Positions 35,007 through 46,468 of a DNA stretch of 64,000 bases are shown piece by piece; position 1 is the first letter of the stretch, and each line of letters opens with the position of its first letter. The position numbers and the translations under genes were made by a program. Source of the DNA: Chrysemys picta bellii. Its lineage: Eukaryota; Chordata; Testudines; Emydidae. The notes below the pieces were generated by a model, which saw only the letters and a list, made by a program, of their open reading frames with translations, was not told where the DNA came from and did not search any database. The stretch spans positions 218,336,394-218,400,393 of the forward strand of contig NC_088792.1 in NCBI RefSeq assembly GCF_011386835.1, given 5' to 3'.

Positions 35007-35298
35007 TGTGACGGGTTGGATCACAGAACCCCCCTTGGGAGCTGCCACCCGATGTGCCAAGATTACTTCTACCCCTGCCTTCCCTGCCAGCTCAGGACCC
35101 CAGCACCCGTGCCCCAAAGCTGCAGGTTTACCTGAAAGCAGCTAACAGAAGTGTTCCTGTCTTTAACACTCAGATGCCCAACTCCCAATGGGGTATAAAC
35201 CCAAATAAATACGTTTTTGAGATATGTTACATGGCATATGTAGCATAAAACACATTCTAAGCATGTTCCCATAAAGCCTTATGGGAGGTACCGTCACA
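35007..35298 (-). repeat. Internally deleted ERV LTR
   Basis: On the + strand it starts TGTGACGGGTTGG and ends GGTACCGTCACA, so both LTR ends are present, but only 292 bp remain. About 210 bp of the U5 side join directly to about 83 bp of the U3 start, near 35214. Promoter and polyadenylation signals are lost. Confidence 0.7.
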
Positions 35299-35303
35299 GC
35301 AGA

Positions 35304-37757
35304 AATGAAACATGTCTTAGAATTTCTACAAGAAGGCCTTTAATTTTTACATTAGAGCTACTATATTCAAAGGCAAAGTATCCTGGGCATGTATTGAACA
35401 AAATTTTGTAAACATCTGGACAAAAGGCTCTTCCTCAGGACAGCCTGGATGGTACTCTCTCCACAGATCAGGAGCTATATATATTTTGTTTTGCATTAGA
35501 TGCTCACTCATTAGAATATCAGTATTGTGCATTCTGTTCAGGCAATGTGGGCCTTACCCCCAACTCCAGTACACATCCCAAAGTAAATTCGGTTTTCCTT
35601 ATACTTTAAGAAATAGTCCAATGTCCTCTGATGCCCCAGAAGTAGCTCTGCCACATGCTAGTTGTTCGCTGGTTCCTCAAGAATCTGCTAATCCTGCAGA
35701 ACATCCAAAGCCTGAGAAGTCTTCCAAGTAATTTCTTTCAACATGGAATAGACAGAGAATTTCATAGTCATAAAAATCAAACCTCCTTTGAACTCCTTTT
35801 AGGGTTCGTTCCTTATGGCAAGGATGACAGCAGGAGCAAAATATTCATGAAAATTTCCTTACTGACAGTTCACACATTTGACCCACGCTTGGCAAAGAAT
35901 CTTTACTGATCAGACAAGAGTATAAATTTGCATTTTTTTACTACAAGAATTTTTATCATGAGAAGTTTATTAATAATTGCTACTTAGTAGTAGTAGTGAA
36001 AGTTGTCTCCACTGGTGGGCCCTTTAGAGAGAGGGGCATTCTTCTCAAGCTGATGATGAGCATGTCTGGTTGTGCCATCGAGTGGCAAGTGTGCTTGAAA
36101 ACCAAACATAATAGATCTAGACCTTATTACTCAAAGAGAGGAGATTTTTCAGGTAAGTTTAAATAGACTTTCCTTTTTTAAATCATGTTTTGTGGTTGTT
36201 TATTGGGTTTGTTGGTGTTGCAAGTAGTGGTTTTATATATTGCACTGAAAATGCTGAGATTAGTGGTGGTACTACTTGCAATTTTGATACCTCCATGTAA
36301 ACATAACAAAACTCTGGAGCCTTAAACAGATATTTGAACATTTTAATTATCTTAATTGTTAGTTAAATATTATTTATTGTATTGTGGAGAGATACATACA
36401 CCTGACATAAGTATGACATTCTATAGATGTATGTCCTTCTTTACTTTAATGCATGGGACATATGTTTTGCCAAGAATACTCTAATAACTACAGGAAAAAA
36501 AGGTTTATCTACAAGTATGGAAGAAACAAGAGCATTTTCAATGCCTTTGCAAAAAGCCTTCTTGAGACTTTCCAAGTAAAGTCTTGTTAACACTGCATCT
36601 ACTTGTGAGTTTAGATGCACTTAAAGTGTTCCCAAGATTTTTCATATATGTAAGAAAACTGGCTTAGTGCTGTAGTTGAGAAGAACAGCTTTCATTGTCT
36701 AAGAAATAAGGACATATGACAGCCTGTTTATGTTGGCCTATGTTTCTGGGTATTATATTTGGGTTGTCACAGTGGGAAGGGCTTACTCATCAGTCTCTGC
36801 AAAATGTTAACTTTTATTTAAAAGAAAAATCTCTCCCTTATAGTTGTGAAGATAATCGTCCACACTGGAATTAACTTAAAAAGTGTTATCTTTCTGAATC
36901 TCCAGACAGACATCTTGGAACAATAGAGAGGCGAACTCTCCATGCCCCAGATCTTGGCTCTAAAACACAGCCCCAAGCAGCCAGTCTATACACTGGATAG
37001 CTCCGGTGGGGCTGAGGGGAAGCCCCTCATGTTACTTTTGTGATAGTGAAACAGCTGCATGGTTGTCATTGCAGCTTCATAGGTGACATTCTGCTTGTGT
37101 TTCCATCACAATAGGAGTGACTGGTAGGTCCATATAGTTCCTTGTTCTGTTGCCACTCCTCACTGTACAACATGCACAGGGAGCCACTGCATAGCTGGGC
37201 TCTTGGTGTGCAGAAGGCATATATCCTTTCAGAGGGCAAGATTTGGGTAGACCATTCTCCTGGGCAGTGGAACCAGGTTGATTCTGCTACTATAGGTCTG
37301 TCTCCAGAGCTGTGAAGGATTGGGCATCACTTGTTCAGAAGAGAGATCCACTGTCTCCATTCATCTCAACGGAACATTACTTCTGAAGTCTCTCTCCTTG
37401 TGTCTGTTTTATTGCTCAAAACTATTACTGAATTTCTCTGAACTGCTGGGTGGCTTTAATCATCTTTCCCCAGCCCACCCCATACCCTACATGCACTTTA
37501 GCACTGACATCATGTAGTTTAAGTCTTCTGGATAATGATCTAATGGATAATTTGTCAGAGATCGATGTGTCGTATAAACACAGAGACTGGAATTCTCTCA
37601 TAATAACATCCTGATTATTAAAGTCTGGTGATATTTATGACCCCTCCTTCCCAATTATTTGTAACATCTTCATAATTGCTCTTTTTCACTTTCTAATGTT
37701 GTCCTTTTCCTTTTGGGCATTTTCTTCCACAGTGACTTTATTGTATTCCACTTGAAA
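35304..37757. other. Intronic sequence, nothing recognised
   Basis: AT-rich intron without supported genes or named repeats. Confidence 0.5.
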
Positions 37758-37985
37758 TAAGAACATAACCGCCATACTAGCTCAGAGCAATGGTCCATCT
37801 TGCCCAGTCTCCTGTCTTCCAACAGTGGCCAATGCCAGGTGCTTCAGAGGGAATGAACAGAACAGGTAATCAAGTAATCCGTCCCCTGTCACCCATTCTC
37901 AGCATCTGGCAAACAGAGGCTTAGGGACACTTCAGAGCATTGTTTTGCATCCCTGCCCATCCAGGCTAACCGCCACTAATGGACC
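37758..37985 (-). mobile_element. CR1 LINE 3'-end fragment (older copy)
   Basis: It contains AAGAACATAACCGCCATACT, GTGGCCAATGCCAGGTGC and AACAGAGGCTTAGGGACAC, the same order of words as the adjacent copy at 38074 but more diverged. It is the reverse complement of a CR1 3' untranslated region. Confidence 0.75.
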
Positions 37986-38270
37986 TATCCTCACTGACTT
38001 GTGTGCTAGGTGCACAAATCATGTCAACACAGGACCTGAGTAGATTATTCTTAGTTAATTGCCTCAGAAGTGATAAGAACATAAGAAAGGCCGTACCGGG
38101 TCAGACCAAAGGTCCATCTAGCCCAGTATCCTGTCTACCGACAGTGGCCAATGCCAGGTGCCCCAGAGGGAGTGAACCTAACAGGCAATGATCAAGTGAT
38201 CTCTCTCCTGCCATCCATCTCCATCCTCTGACAGACAGAGGCTAGGGACACCATTCCTTACCCGTCCTGG

Positions 38271-38696
38271 CTAATAGCCATTAATGGACTTAACCACCAT
38301 GAATTTATCCAGTTCTCTTTTAAACTCTGTTATAGTTCTAGCCTTCACAACCTTCTCAGGCAAGGAGTTCCACAAGTTGACTGTGCGCTGCGTGAAGAAG
38401 AACTTCCTTTTATTTGTTTTAAACCTGCTGCCTATTATTTTCATTTGATGACTCCTAGTTCTTGTATTATGGGAATAAGTAAATAACTTTTCCTTATCCA
38501 CTTTCTCCACATCACTCATGATTTTATATACCTCTATCATATCCCCCCTTAGTCTCCTCTTTTCCAAGCTGAAGAGTCCTAGCCTCTTTAATCTCTCCTC
38601 ATATGGGACCCGTTCCAAACCCTTAATCATTTTAGTTGCCCTTTTCTGAACCTTTTCTAGTGCCAGTATATCTTTTTTGAGATGAGGAGACCACAT
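38271..38696 (-). pseudogene. CR1 ORF2 C-terminal domain fragment
   Basis: About 141 codons on the minus strand. It starts at [20 protein letters not shown] and includes [35 protein letters not shown] and the terminal FKRELDKFM, the hallmark C-terminus of CR1 ORF2. It is out of register with the preceding fragment because of a small disruption around 38700. It ends just before the 3' untranslated region at about 38270. Not a host gene. Confidence 0.85.
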
Positions 38697-38702
38697 CTGT
38701 AC

Positions 38703-39068
38703 TCAGTATTCGAGATGAGGGCGTAACATCGATTTATATAAGGGCAATAATATATTCTCAGTCTTATTCTCTATCCCCTTTTTAATGATTCCTAACATCC
38801 TGTTTGCTTTTTTGACTGCCTCTGCACACTGCATGGACATTTTCAGAGAATTATCCACGATGACTCCAAGATCTTTTTCCTGACTTGTTGTAGCTAAATT
38901 AGCCCCCATCATATTGTATGTATAGTTGGGGTTATTTTTTCCAATGTGCATTACTTTACATTTATCCACATTAAATTTCATTTGCCATTTTGTTGCCCAA
39001 TCACTTAGTTTTGTAAGATCTTTTTGAAGTTCTTCACAGTCTGCTTTGGACTTAACTATCTTTAGCAC
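38703..39068 (-). pseudogene. CR1 ORF2 reverse transcriptase, thumb-region fragment
   Basis: An open stretch of about 121 codons on the minus strand. It contains LTKLSDWATKWQMKFNVDKC, KVMHIGKN, then KDLGVIVDNSLKMS and LLPLYKSMLRPHLEY. These are the conserved post-palm segments of CR1 reverse transcriptase (W...FN..KC..MHIG, LGV..D..LK, YK..VRPHLEY). The palm catalytic FADD/YADD motif and the endonuclease domain lie upstream and are missing. The frame continues with a break at about 38700 into the next fragment. Confidence 0.85.
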
Positions 39069-40643
39069 AGTAGAACAAGAGATTGTTTTTGTGCAGATCT
39101 TAGGAAACTGCTGCTGTGGTGGAGTTTTTTATATTTTTCATTTCTTGGTGCTGGAAGGCTGAGTTTTATTGTAATAAATGGATCGCTATAATTTTGAGCA
39201 ACTTCCTTTGCCACATTATACAAGTTTTAAGGTCATTCAGATTTTATCCCTAAACTATTAAATGGCACTCACTCTTTGAAGGTCAGTCAGTGGTCTCTAG
39301 TTGCCTTAAGACCTACTTTCTCATCCCATTTTCACCTGCCACCAAGGCCTTGAATTGTGACAATCTTCTCTGAGTTGGATGAAATTCACTTTGGAATCCA
39401 TCCATGGCATTCCTAAGTGAACCAGAAGGTTCACCGAAGACCAACACCGTGTGCTGTCTACTGCAAGGAATAAAGCCTGGCAACTAGGCCTGGATGTCTG
39501 ATGTAGTAGTATGTAATGCTCACCACAGGCTCATCATATTAACACCCTTTAAAATGTTTGAAAATGTAGTTGCATGGAAAGTGTCACATTTCGAAGGGCA
39601 GTGCTTTGGCAAGCCTGTGATTTGTGCTACATATTTACTATGAAATTAGTAAAATGATAAAAAGAAATAAATTTGCCATCTTTGTGTAGAGCAACTTCTG
39701 TCTGGAATGTTTTCTCAAGTTCATAAATGATCTTGTTTAGAAGGGCAAGGTTATTTCTTTTCCCCAAAAGTTTCTGTATTCCCCAAAGAAGGTATATTCC
39801 TTGTACCCTTTTACCAATTTCATTTGCTATTTACACTCTTCATTTGGGGTTGAGGAGGAACAAATGGTGACAGCTTGTGTTAAAACAATCCTCCAGTTAA
39901 TAATAGCTGTGGTTTCTTTGTTTATTTTGGATGCAATCAAGATTTTGAAAAAATTGTTTTGTCAGGAAATATAACTGCCATTGTATATTTACATAAAACA
40001 CATAATGTTCTGCAAATAGTGTACATAGGAACACACACATCAATACATCCAATGCAAGTTCAGCACCTATAGTAAATTGGTTCAGAGGATGTGAAAATGG
40101 GTGGAATATTATCAGAGAGAGCCTTTGATCTGCATATACTGTGCTGAGCCAACTAACCAGAAATACTTCAGTTTGATTTCTTTGGAGGCTGGTTATATAC
40201 AGAATTGCAAGTTGAGTGTAAATGATTTTGGGCATTAGTCTAAATTGGTATTTTATTCCTTTAAAAATATATATATATGAATAAAAAATAAAAGCCTTTA
40301 AGGCACAAGTGGTGGAAAATGTAGAAGTAGCATAAGAGTTGTGCTCCTGAGTAATCTCTCACTTTGTGAGAGTTGGATAATTTTAGTGTTAAACAGAGTA
40401 ATAGCAAGATATTTTTATAGTTGCTTGTATTCCTGCCTCAGATGTTTGAAAATCGTTTTCCCCAGTGATTTTTGGAAATGATCTTGCAAACACTTATATG
40501 GCAAAGTACTTTACTTGAGTGAGAAGTCCAAATAGGAGGCTGACATGAGTGCAATGAGATTACGCACATTAATAAAGTTACTCATGTACATCTTGGTAGT
40601 ACTGAGCCTTTTGTTAGGAAATATGGCAACTTTGAATAGTACA
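39069..40643. other. Intronic sequence, nothing recognised
   Basis: AT-rich intron. No gene or named repeat supported. Confidence 0.5.
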
Positions 40644-41856
40644 TAAGGTTGCCAGGTGTCCGGTCGAAAAGAGACCCTGTTGATTCTGGTTAGCACCACT
40701 GACCGGGCCATTAAAAGTCCGTTTGGTGGAGGCCTGGCAGGCTCCCTGTGTAGCTCTGCATGGATCATGGAAGTAGCAGGCATGTCCCTCTGGTTTCCAG
40801 GCACAGGAGCAGCCGGGGGGCTGTGCACACTGCACCTGCCTGCGGTGCATGCACCACCCCGAGCACCGGCTCTGCAGCTCCCATTGGGTGGGAATTGCAG
40901 CCAGTGAGAGCTGCAAGTATCGAGTCCCCTGGCTGCCCCTGCAAGCCCTCACCCCCTCCTGCACCCCAACCCCCCGCCCCAGCTCGGAACCCCCTCCCAT
41001 ATTCCAAGCCCCTGCCCCAGTTCTGGGCCCCGTCCTGCACTGTGAACCCCTCAGTCCCAGCCCAGAGCCTGCTCCTATGCCCCAAACCCCTCATCCCCAA
41101 CCTCACCCCATAGCCCTTATACCTCCCTGCACCCTAATCCTCTGCCCCAGCCTGGAGCCCCCTCCTGCTTCCTGAAGCCCTCATTTCTGGCCCCACCCTG
41201 GAGCCTGCACCTCCAGCTAGGATGACCAGATGTCCCGATATTTCCTTGTTTGTCCCGCGTCCCTACCGATGTGCGGTCGGGACACTGGACAAACAAGGAA
41301 ATGCTCCGGAGCCCGGAAGTGCTCGTGCCCCCGACTCCGCCCCCTCCTCCCCCCATTGGCTCCCTCCCTGAATCCCCACCTCTTCCCCAGGCTCACCATT
41401 CCTCCTCCCTCCACAAGTGCTGGAGGGAGGCCCCGGAGACGCAGGGGGAGCGCGGTGCCAGGGTGAGTGAGAGTTCGGCCTGGCCCCGAGCAGGCTTGGG
41501 TGATCTGGTCACCCTACCCCCAGCCCAGAGCTCGTACTCACTCCCACACCCCAACCCCCTGCCCCAGCCCGGCGCTCCCTCTCACACTCCGAATCCCTCA
41601 GTGCCATCCCCCAGGCCAGAATCCCCTCTTGCACCCCAAACCCCATATCCCTGGTCCCACCCAACCCCAGAGCCCGCATCTCCAGCCGGAGACCTCCCCG
41701 ACTCTCTTCCCTGGTGAAAATGAGCGAGTGGGCGAGGGGGGGGGAGAGTGAGCGATGAAGTGGGGGGATGGGGTTACCGGGGGCCTGGCCTCAGGGAAGG
41801 GGCAGGGGTGGGGCAAGGATATTTGGTTTTCTCTAATAAGAAAGTTGGCAACCCTA
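40644..41856. mobile_element. hAT-like element, TAGGGTTGCC ends, host of a nested hAT
   Basis: The left terminus is TAAGGTTGCCAGGTGTCC and the right terminus is AAAGTTGGCAACCCTA. The flanks ATAGTACA (40636-40643) and ACAGTGCA (41857-41864) agree at six of eight positions, both differences being transitions. The interior has CTCCCATTGGGTGGG and degenerate C-rich units (40940-41210 and 41517-41700). The element at 41218-41516 splits the C-rich tract. Confidence 0.75.
41218..41516. mobile_element. Nested hAT-type element, TAGGRTGACCAGAT ends
   Basis: The termini are TAGGATGACCAGATGTCC and GTGATCTGGTCACCCTA. The flanks CCTCCAGC (41210-41217) and CCCCCAGC (41517-41524) match at seven of eight. 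Near the left end, TTTCCTTGTTTGTCC and GGACAAACAAGGAAA form a 15-bp perfect hairpin. It is the same family as 10799-11477. Confidence 0.85.
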
Positions 41857-44800
41857 ACAGTGCAAGATGAATGAATCTGTTCCAACTGGCTAATTGATTT
41901 GGGCTAGGAATTGGGAAGGAATTTACTATCATTGGTGGGGTACTGGTAGGGATTAATCTGTTTTTGGGTCAGTTGTTTGTTTTCAGTTTCTATAGATGTG
42001 CCCAGACATTGTTCAGGCTTGATGTAAATTACCATGAGCTACACTGTGCAAACTGCACACAGCCCAGTATAAGAAGCAAAGGGTATCCCTGGGGCCACAT
42101 ACAAGCAGCAGTGACTGTGCCTCACTAGGTATAGAGATGGACCTTCTTATGAGGCATGTAAGGGGGAAGGCTACTTGCACTTCCCCTCTTGCTCCTGGGT
42201 TCCCACATAAGTGCCTGTCAGACTTTTACCTTGTGTAAACAAATACAATTCTATTTGACAAATGCTGTACTGAATTTTCTTCCCCCTTCAAAAAGTTTTG
42301 AATGGACTTGAAATTAACATCTTGTTTGTTTGTTTGTTTAATAACTTCAACTTCTATTTACTAAAACATATTGATTAACTTATTCTTTCAATCCATACAA
42401 TGCACTTGTCCAAAATTCTTTAGGCCCTTGCACACGTGTGATGAAAATGTATTTTATAAAACAAATCTGACAAAATGTCATCTTAAGTTCATGAACAAAT
42501 GAAGCATCATGTTTTAATCACAGTATGAATCTGGGGATGTTTGTGTTTTGTTAGTTAAGTGCAGCCATAGATTCTAAACCTGTCTCTGACTGAGTGTGAG
42601 GCTATATACAATGCAAGCACAGAAGTGTGTTATACAAGACATGCCACAATATGAGCCTTCTCAAATCCCTGGTCTGTGTTGAAATTTTAGCCACTTGCTT
42701 GTTCTGTCCTTCAGGGCCATCCTATAAATGATTTTCAAAGCAATAGAGCATTTGCTGGTGGTCTGCAAAGAGCTGGCAGGTCTCCTGCATCTATCTTTAA
42801 TAGCAGTCACTCCTACATACAGGGAAGAGGAAACAGGAGATACTCTTGGGGGCTGGAGTTGCTGATGGAACAGATAAAAATGACACAATTAATATTGTCC
42901 ATGTAAGCAGTTACTGCAGTTCAGGGGGATGTTACCACAGGTGGTCTGTGGGACTACAAATGAGGAAAAAGGTGATCTGCAAGATACACTCACTCTAATA
43001 GTGATCCATACTATGAAAGTTCAAAGCCCCTGCTCCAGATCATTACGAAGTACCTTAGGATGTTTTTTGCTCAAGCTGATCTACATTAATTTAAATTTTA
43101 CAGGCACTCAGTGGGTAAGTAGAATACTGACAGCACAAGTTTTAAATACTCTTTGCTGAGTAAAGAGAAGCATAAAGTTCACTACAGACATTTTTCTTAG
43201 GGTACATGAGCTCTCTTTTCTATACATTGTTTTTATATAAGTGATTGTTTGGGGCAGTATTTTTTCTCACAATATGAAAATAACAGTTTAAACCTAACGA
43301 AGGCACTGTTAAAGCATTGATTTTCCTAATTTAAAAAGAGAGAGAAGAAAACTGGAAGAGAGTCTGTCGCAGTCTAGGCAATGCTTCATATTACAATAAA
43401 TCTGTTAAGACTGTTGGAAATCTTAAAAATTATTTTTCTTCTTAAAAATAATCTCTCACATTTTTTTTTTTTTTAAGTTTTGGGAGGAAAGTTTGTTGAG
43501 TTGCTATCTGAGGGTCTGATTCTGCCATCCTTACTCAGAATGAAGACTCAGTAGACCTTCATATGGAGTAAGGTACATCTCAGCATGAGTAAGCATGTGT
43601 AAAAATTGGGACTGCAGAGGATAGCACTCTAGGAGAGCCTCATGAGAAGAGCCCTCAGTACAGAGACCACTCAGCAGTATCTGATGGGCTCTGTCAGAAA
43701 GAAAGGAATGGAGCTGCTCCAGAGCCTACTAAGAAATGCAGACATATCCCCAAAACCTCATGGTAAATATTATCGAGGCAGGCTTCTAGGTCTGGATTCT
43801 TAGGTGCCCACTGCACTTAAAGTTGGATTGTTCAGCCTCCCTATTAGCTGAAGCAGAGGGATTCCAAGCCCCGTTCACACACGAAGCAAAATTCTTCAGA
43901 TTTTAAAAAGGTTTTAAAGCAAATAGTTAGTTTGTCTATATCACCTCAGAGCACCTTCCTGTCAAAAGGAGGTGAGGGGTGTTTTTCACTGATTGCTTCT
44001 GTTACTAAGTGAGGGCTCTCAGCGTTATACAGTGGGGATGTAAAGCCCAGAGATATTGATCCAACTTGCCAGCTTTGAGAATTTACTTGAGTTTAATAAT
44101 TCCGGTTGCAGCATCTCTTCATGAAAAGAGATTTTATTCTAGGTATGTCCTGATACCTGAAAATAGAAGTGGGCCCACGCCCATCTTGGGTCACAAAAAC
44201 CTCAATTTTTAATTGGTCAAGAAAAATTTCACATCAGTTCCTCTGGGAACATGCTTGTCTCTTCTAGAGGGAGGTGCCTAGCTGTGCACCCAACTGCATA
44301 TGAAATACGACTGCTGGTTCAGTATAGAGTGTAGGAGTAACCACCAGGCCTCCATGCAGGTATAAATATAAAAAAAAAAATCCATTAAGATGTATATATT
44401 CAGTAAGTAAATGTTTTATAGGTAGGGAATGAACTACTTTTATACCTGAAAATAGATTTTCTTATGGAAATGCAGGCATACCCTTAATTTATGACATCAC
44501 TCATCTAATGCTTTTCTGGAAGATGAATGAACTGTTAGTAGTAATGAAAGTAATCAGAGGATGGAAGGCATAGATGTAGCAAAACAACACCATTCAAGTA
44601 ATATGTGTCAGTGAAGCCTATCAACCTTAATTTAAAGCTGATCAGATTTCTGCGCTGTAGGAAAATAAAAACAAAACCATAAACCTCAGCCTTCCTGAGA
44701 TGGTTTGCTACCCACGTCAGTGTTTTTAGAGAATGAGATGGCTAGATCAAGCAAGTGTTCTTCTGACATTGGTGACGTAACAAATACCTGGGTTTAAAAT

Positions 44801-45639
44801 GTTTCCTGTTTACTTGTGTTCTGAACACAGCAGCGTCAGGAAAGTAGATTCTAAAATCCTCTTCTAGGGTGTGCTCAAGTATAGCTATGGAGTGAATTGT
44901 TTTGAGGTTCTTGACAAATTGTGGATTTTTTTTCTTTCAGAAAGTAAATAAGTAATGCATTTTTATCCCCATAGATCTATAAATCTGATCAGATCACAGT
45001 TGTCTTATTAAACTGAAGTAAGGATAAGATTACTATGCATCATTAGCATGTTCGTTTTCAAATATATGTAATATACAATATATTTGAAACTGTATATATT
45101 AGGATGCATGGTGCAATAACTGCCTGTGTGTATAAAATCTGGGAGCTAGATAGCTCATCAAATTTATGGTGGAAAATAGTCATTCATATCTAAGTCACTA
45201 ATTTGAACACAGACCAGATCAGTAATACCAAAAGTTATTACCAGAAGACAACTATTTGGTGGCCGTGAGTACCTAAAATGAGTTACCATCATAATCTCAT
45301 TGATTGTCACCCTTGTTAGTTATCTCAGTCAAGAGTTTAAGGACTGAATGTCTGTAGAGACTCACCTAGATGTCCTTCTAGGTCAGAGTTCAGGCATGGT
45401 AGCAGGGCATTGTGATGAAGCTTGCAGTTGCTTTCTGTGCTGTAACTTTCTGTTGATAAATAGAGGAATTCAGTCTCTAGTGTTGTCAAATTGGCACTTC
45501 TAGTGCTCACATTCAGATTTTTTTAAATGCATCCTATTTATAACTAATTTTAAGATGAAAGAGGATTTAAAATATATACCTTTAAAAAAAATCAGTCTTT
45601 TTGCAAAGGGGTGCTACATTATTTTACTAGTTATAAACA
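41857..45639. other. Intronic sequence, mostly unassigned
   Basis: A fold-back-like fragment (TCTGCCATCCTTACTCAG against CAGCATGAGTAAGCATG) lies at 43512-43600. Poly-T lies at 43461-43475. The segment 42690-42800 (TTTGCTGGTGGTCTGCAAAG) resembles a decayed hAT interior. Otherwise single-copy-looking intron. Confidence 0.4.
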
Positions 45640-46385
45640 AATACTCCTGGGGGGAATTATGCGCCATGGCGCATGTGCAGATTTCATGTCCCCCCGCAGA
45701 TTTCTTTGCTTCCCCACAGAAAAATGACTTTCTGACAGGGAGGCAAAGGGAAGCTGCAAGAGCAGTCACACACCGCTCCCTAGCTGCGCAGGTACATCAT
45801 TTCAGACACCCGGAGCAGCCAGCGGGGAGAGAAGTCACTGAAGGGCTGGGGACACCCTAGCCAGTGGCTCCTACCGTGAGCTGGGATCAGCTGCTAGGCC
45901 TGGCTGGATTGGAGGCAGGAGAGGACGGGACTTCCTCTTCCTCTGCAAGGAGTGGCTGGGCCTGTGTCAAACCCACCCCCAGAAACCTCCCCCAGCTGCA
46001 GAAGCTCAGCGTCCTCCCCTGCTGCCTGCCCGCATCGCTCCTCAGCTGCGGGTGGAGGGGTCACTGTACGGGGAGCTGCTCCCCCATCCACCCAACCCCA
46101 GTGCATCCGGACCTCCCATACCAGACACACCCCCTGCCAAGCCTCACCCCTTACACCCAGGACCCCCCCACCCCTCCGTACCCAAACCCCAACTCACTGA
46201 ATCTCAACCCCTGCATCAGGAGCCCCCTGCACTCAGATCCTCTGCCTTTGGACCCCAAGGCCTTCCTGTGCATGTGCAATATTTTGTGTTTGTCCTGCAC
46301 ATGGCAAGTTTAATGCCTAACGATTATGTTCAGTATGGCAAAAAATTTTCTTTCCACAATAACCATAATTGGATACTAAAAAAAA
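45640..46385 (+). repeat. GC/C-rich dispersed repeat, GGGGAATTATGCGCC type
   Basis: It opens TGGGGGGAATTATGCGCCAT and continues TCCCCCCGCAGATTTCTTTG. It then becomes a C-rich tract (45960-46260) and ends in AATTTTCTTTCCACAATAAC near a poly-A run. I recognise it as a common turtle repeat but cannot name the family or find clean inverted ends. Long open frames within it are compositional artefacts. Confidence 0.45.
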
Positions 46386-46468
46386 AACAAAAGTAAAAAA
46401 GATAGCTAACTGGACTTTCAAGTGGGACAAAGTAGGTTTGAGAACTAAGCAAGAGGTTATGAGTTTGG

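Larger units (their letters stand above)
31958..35298. mobile_element. Rearranged endogenous retrovirus with inverted LTR ends
   Basis: The left boundary is TGTGACGGTACC and the right boundary is GGTACCGTCACA. Both are preceded or followed by GCAGA (31953-31957 and 35299-35303), a 5-bp duplication typical of retroviral integration. Inside are a + sense partial LTR (31958-32790), a minus sense LTR (32802 to about 34090, split by a short retro-repeat), a minus sense leader/gag relic (about 34090-35006) and a heavily deleted minus sense LTR (35007-35298). No pol or env is present. This is an old, defective copy. Confidence 0.65.
38074..39068 (-). mobile_element. CR1 LINE, 5'-truncated, minus strand
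   Basis: Its 3' end is at AAGAACATAAGAAAGGCCG on the left. The body runs rightward on the minus strand into the C-terminal part of ORF2 and ends abruptly near 39068, the usual 5' truncation of reverse-transcribed inserts. It is less diverged than the neighbouring copy, suggesting a younger insertion. Confidence 0.9.

Noticed and set aside
38271..39068. Possible host gene with clear protein motifs
   Set aside because: The motifs are those of CR1 ORF2; it is a 5'-truncated LINE insertion.
40511..41885. Cluster of open frames
   Set aside because: All fall in nested hAT elements with degenerate C-rich units.
45864..46396. 149-codon open frame with many prolines
   Set aside because: Part of a C-rich dispersed repeat; no homology recognised.
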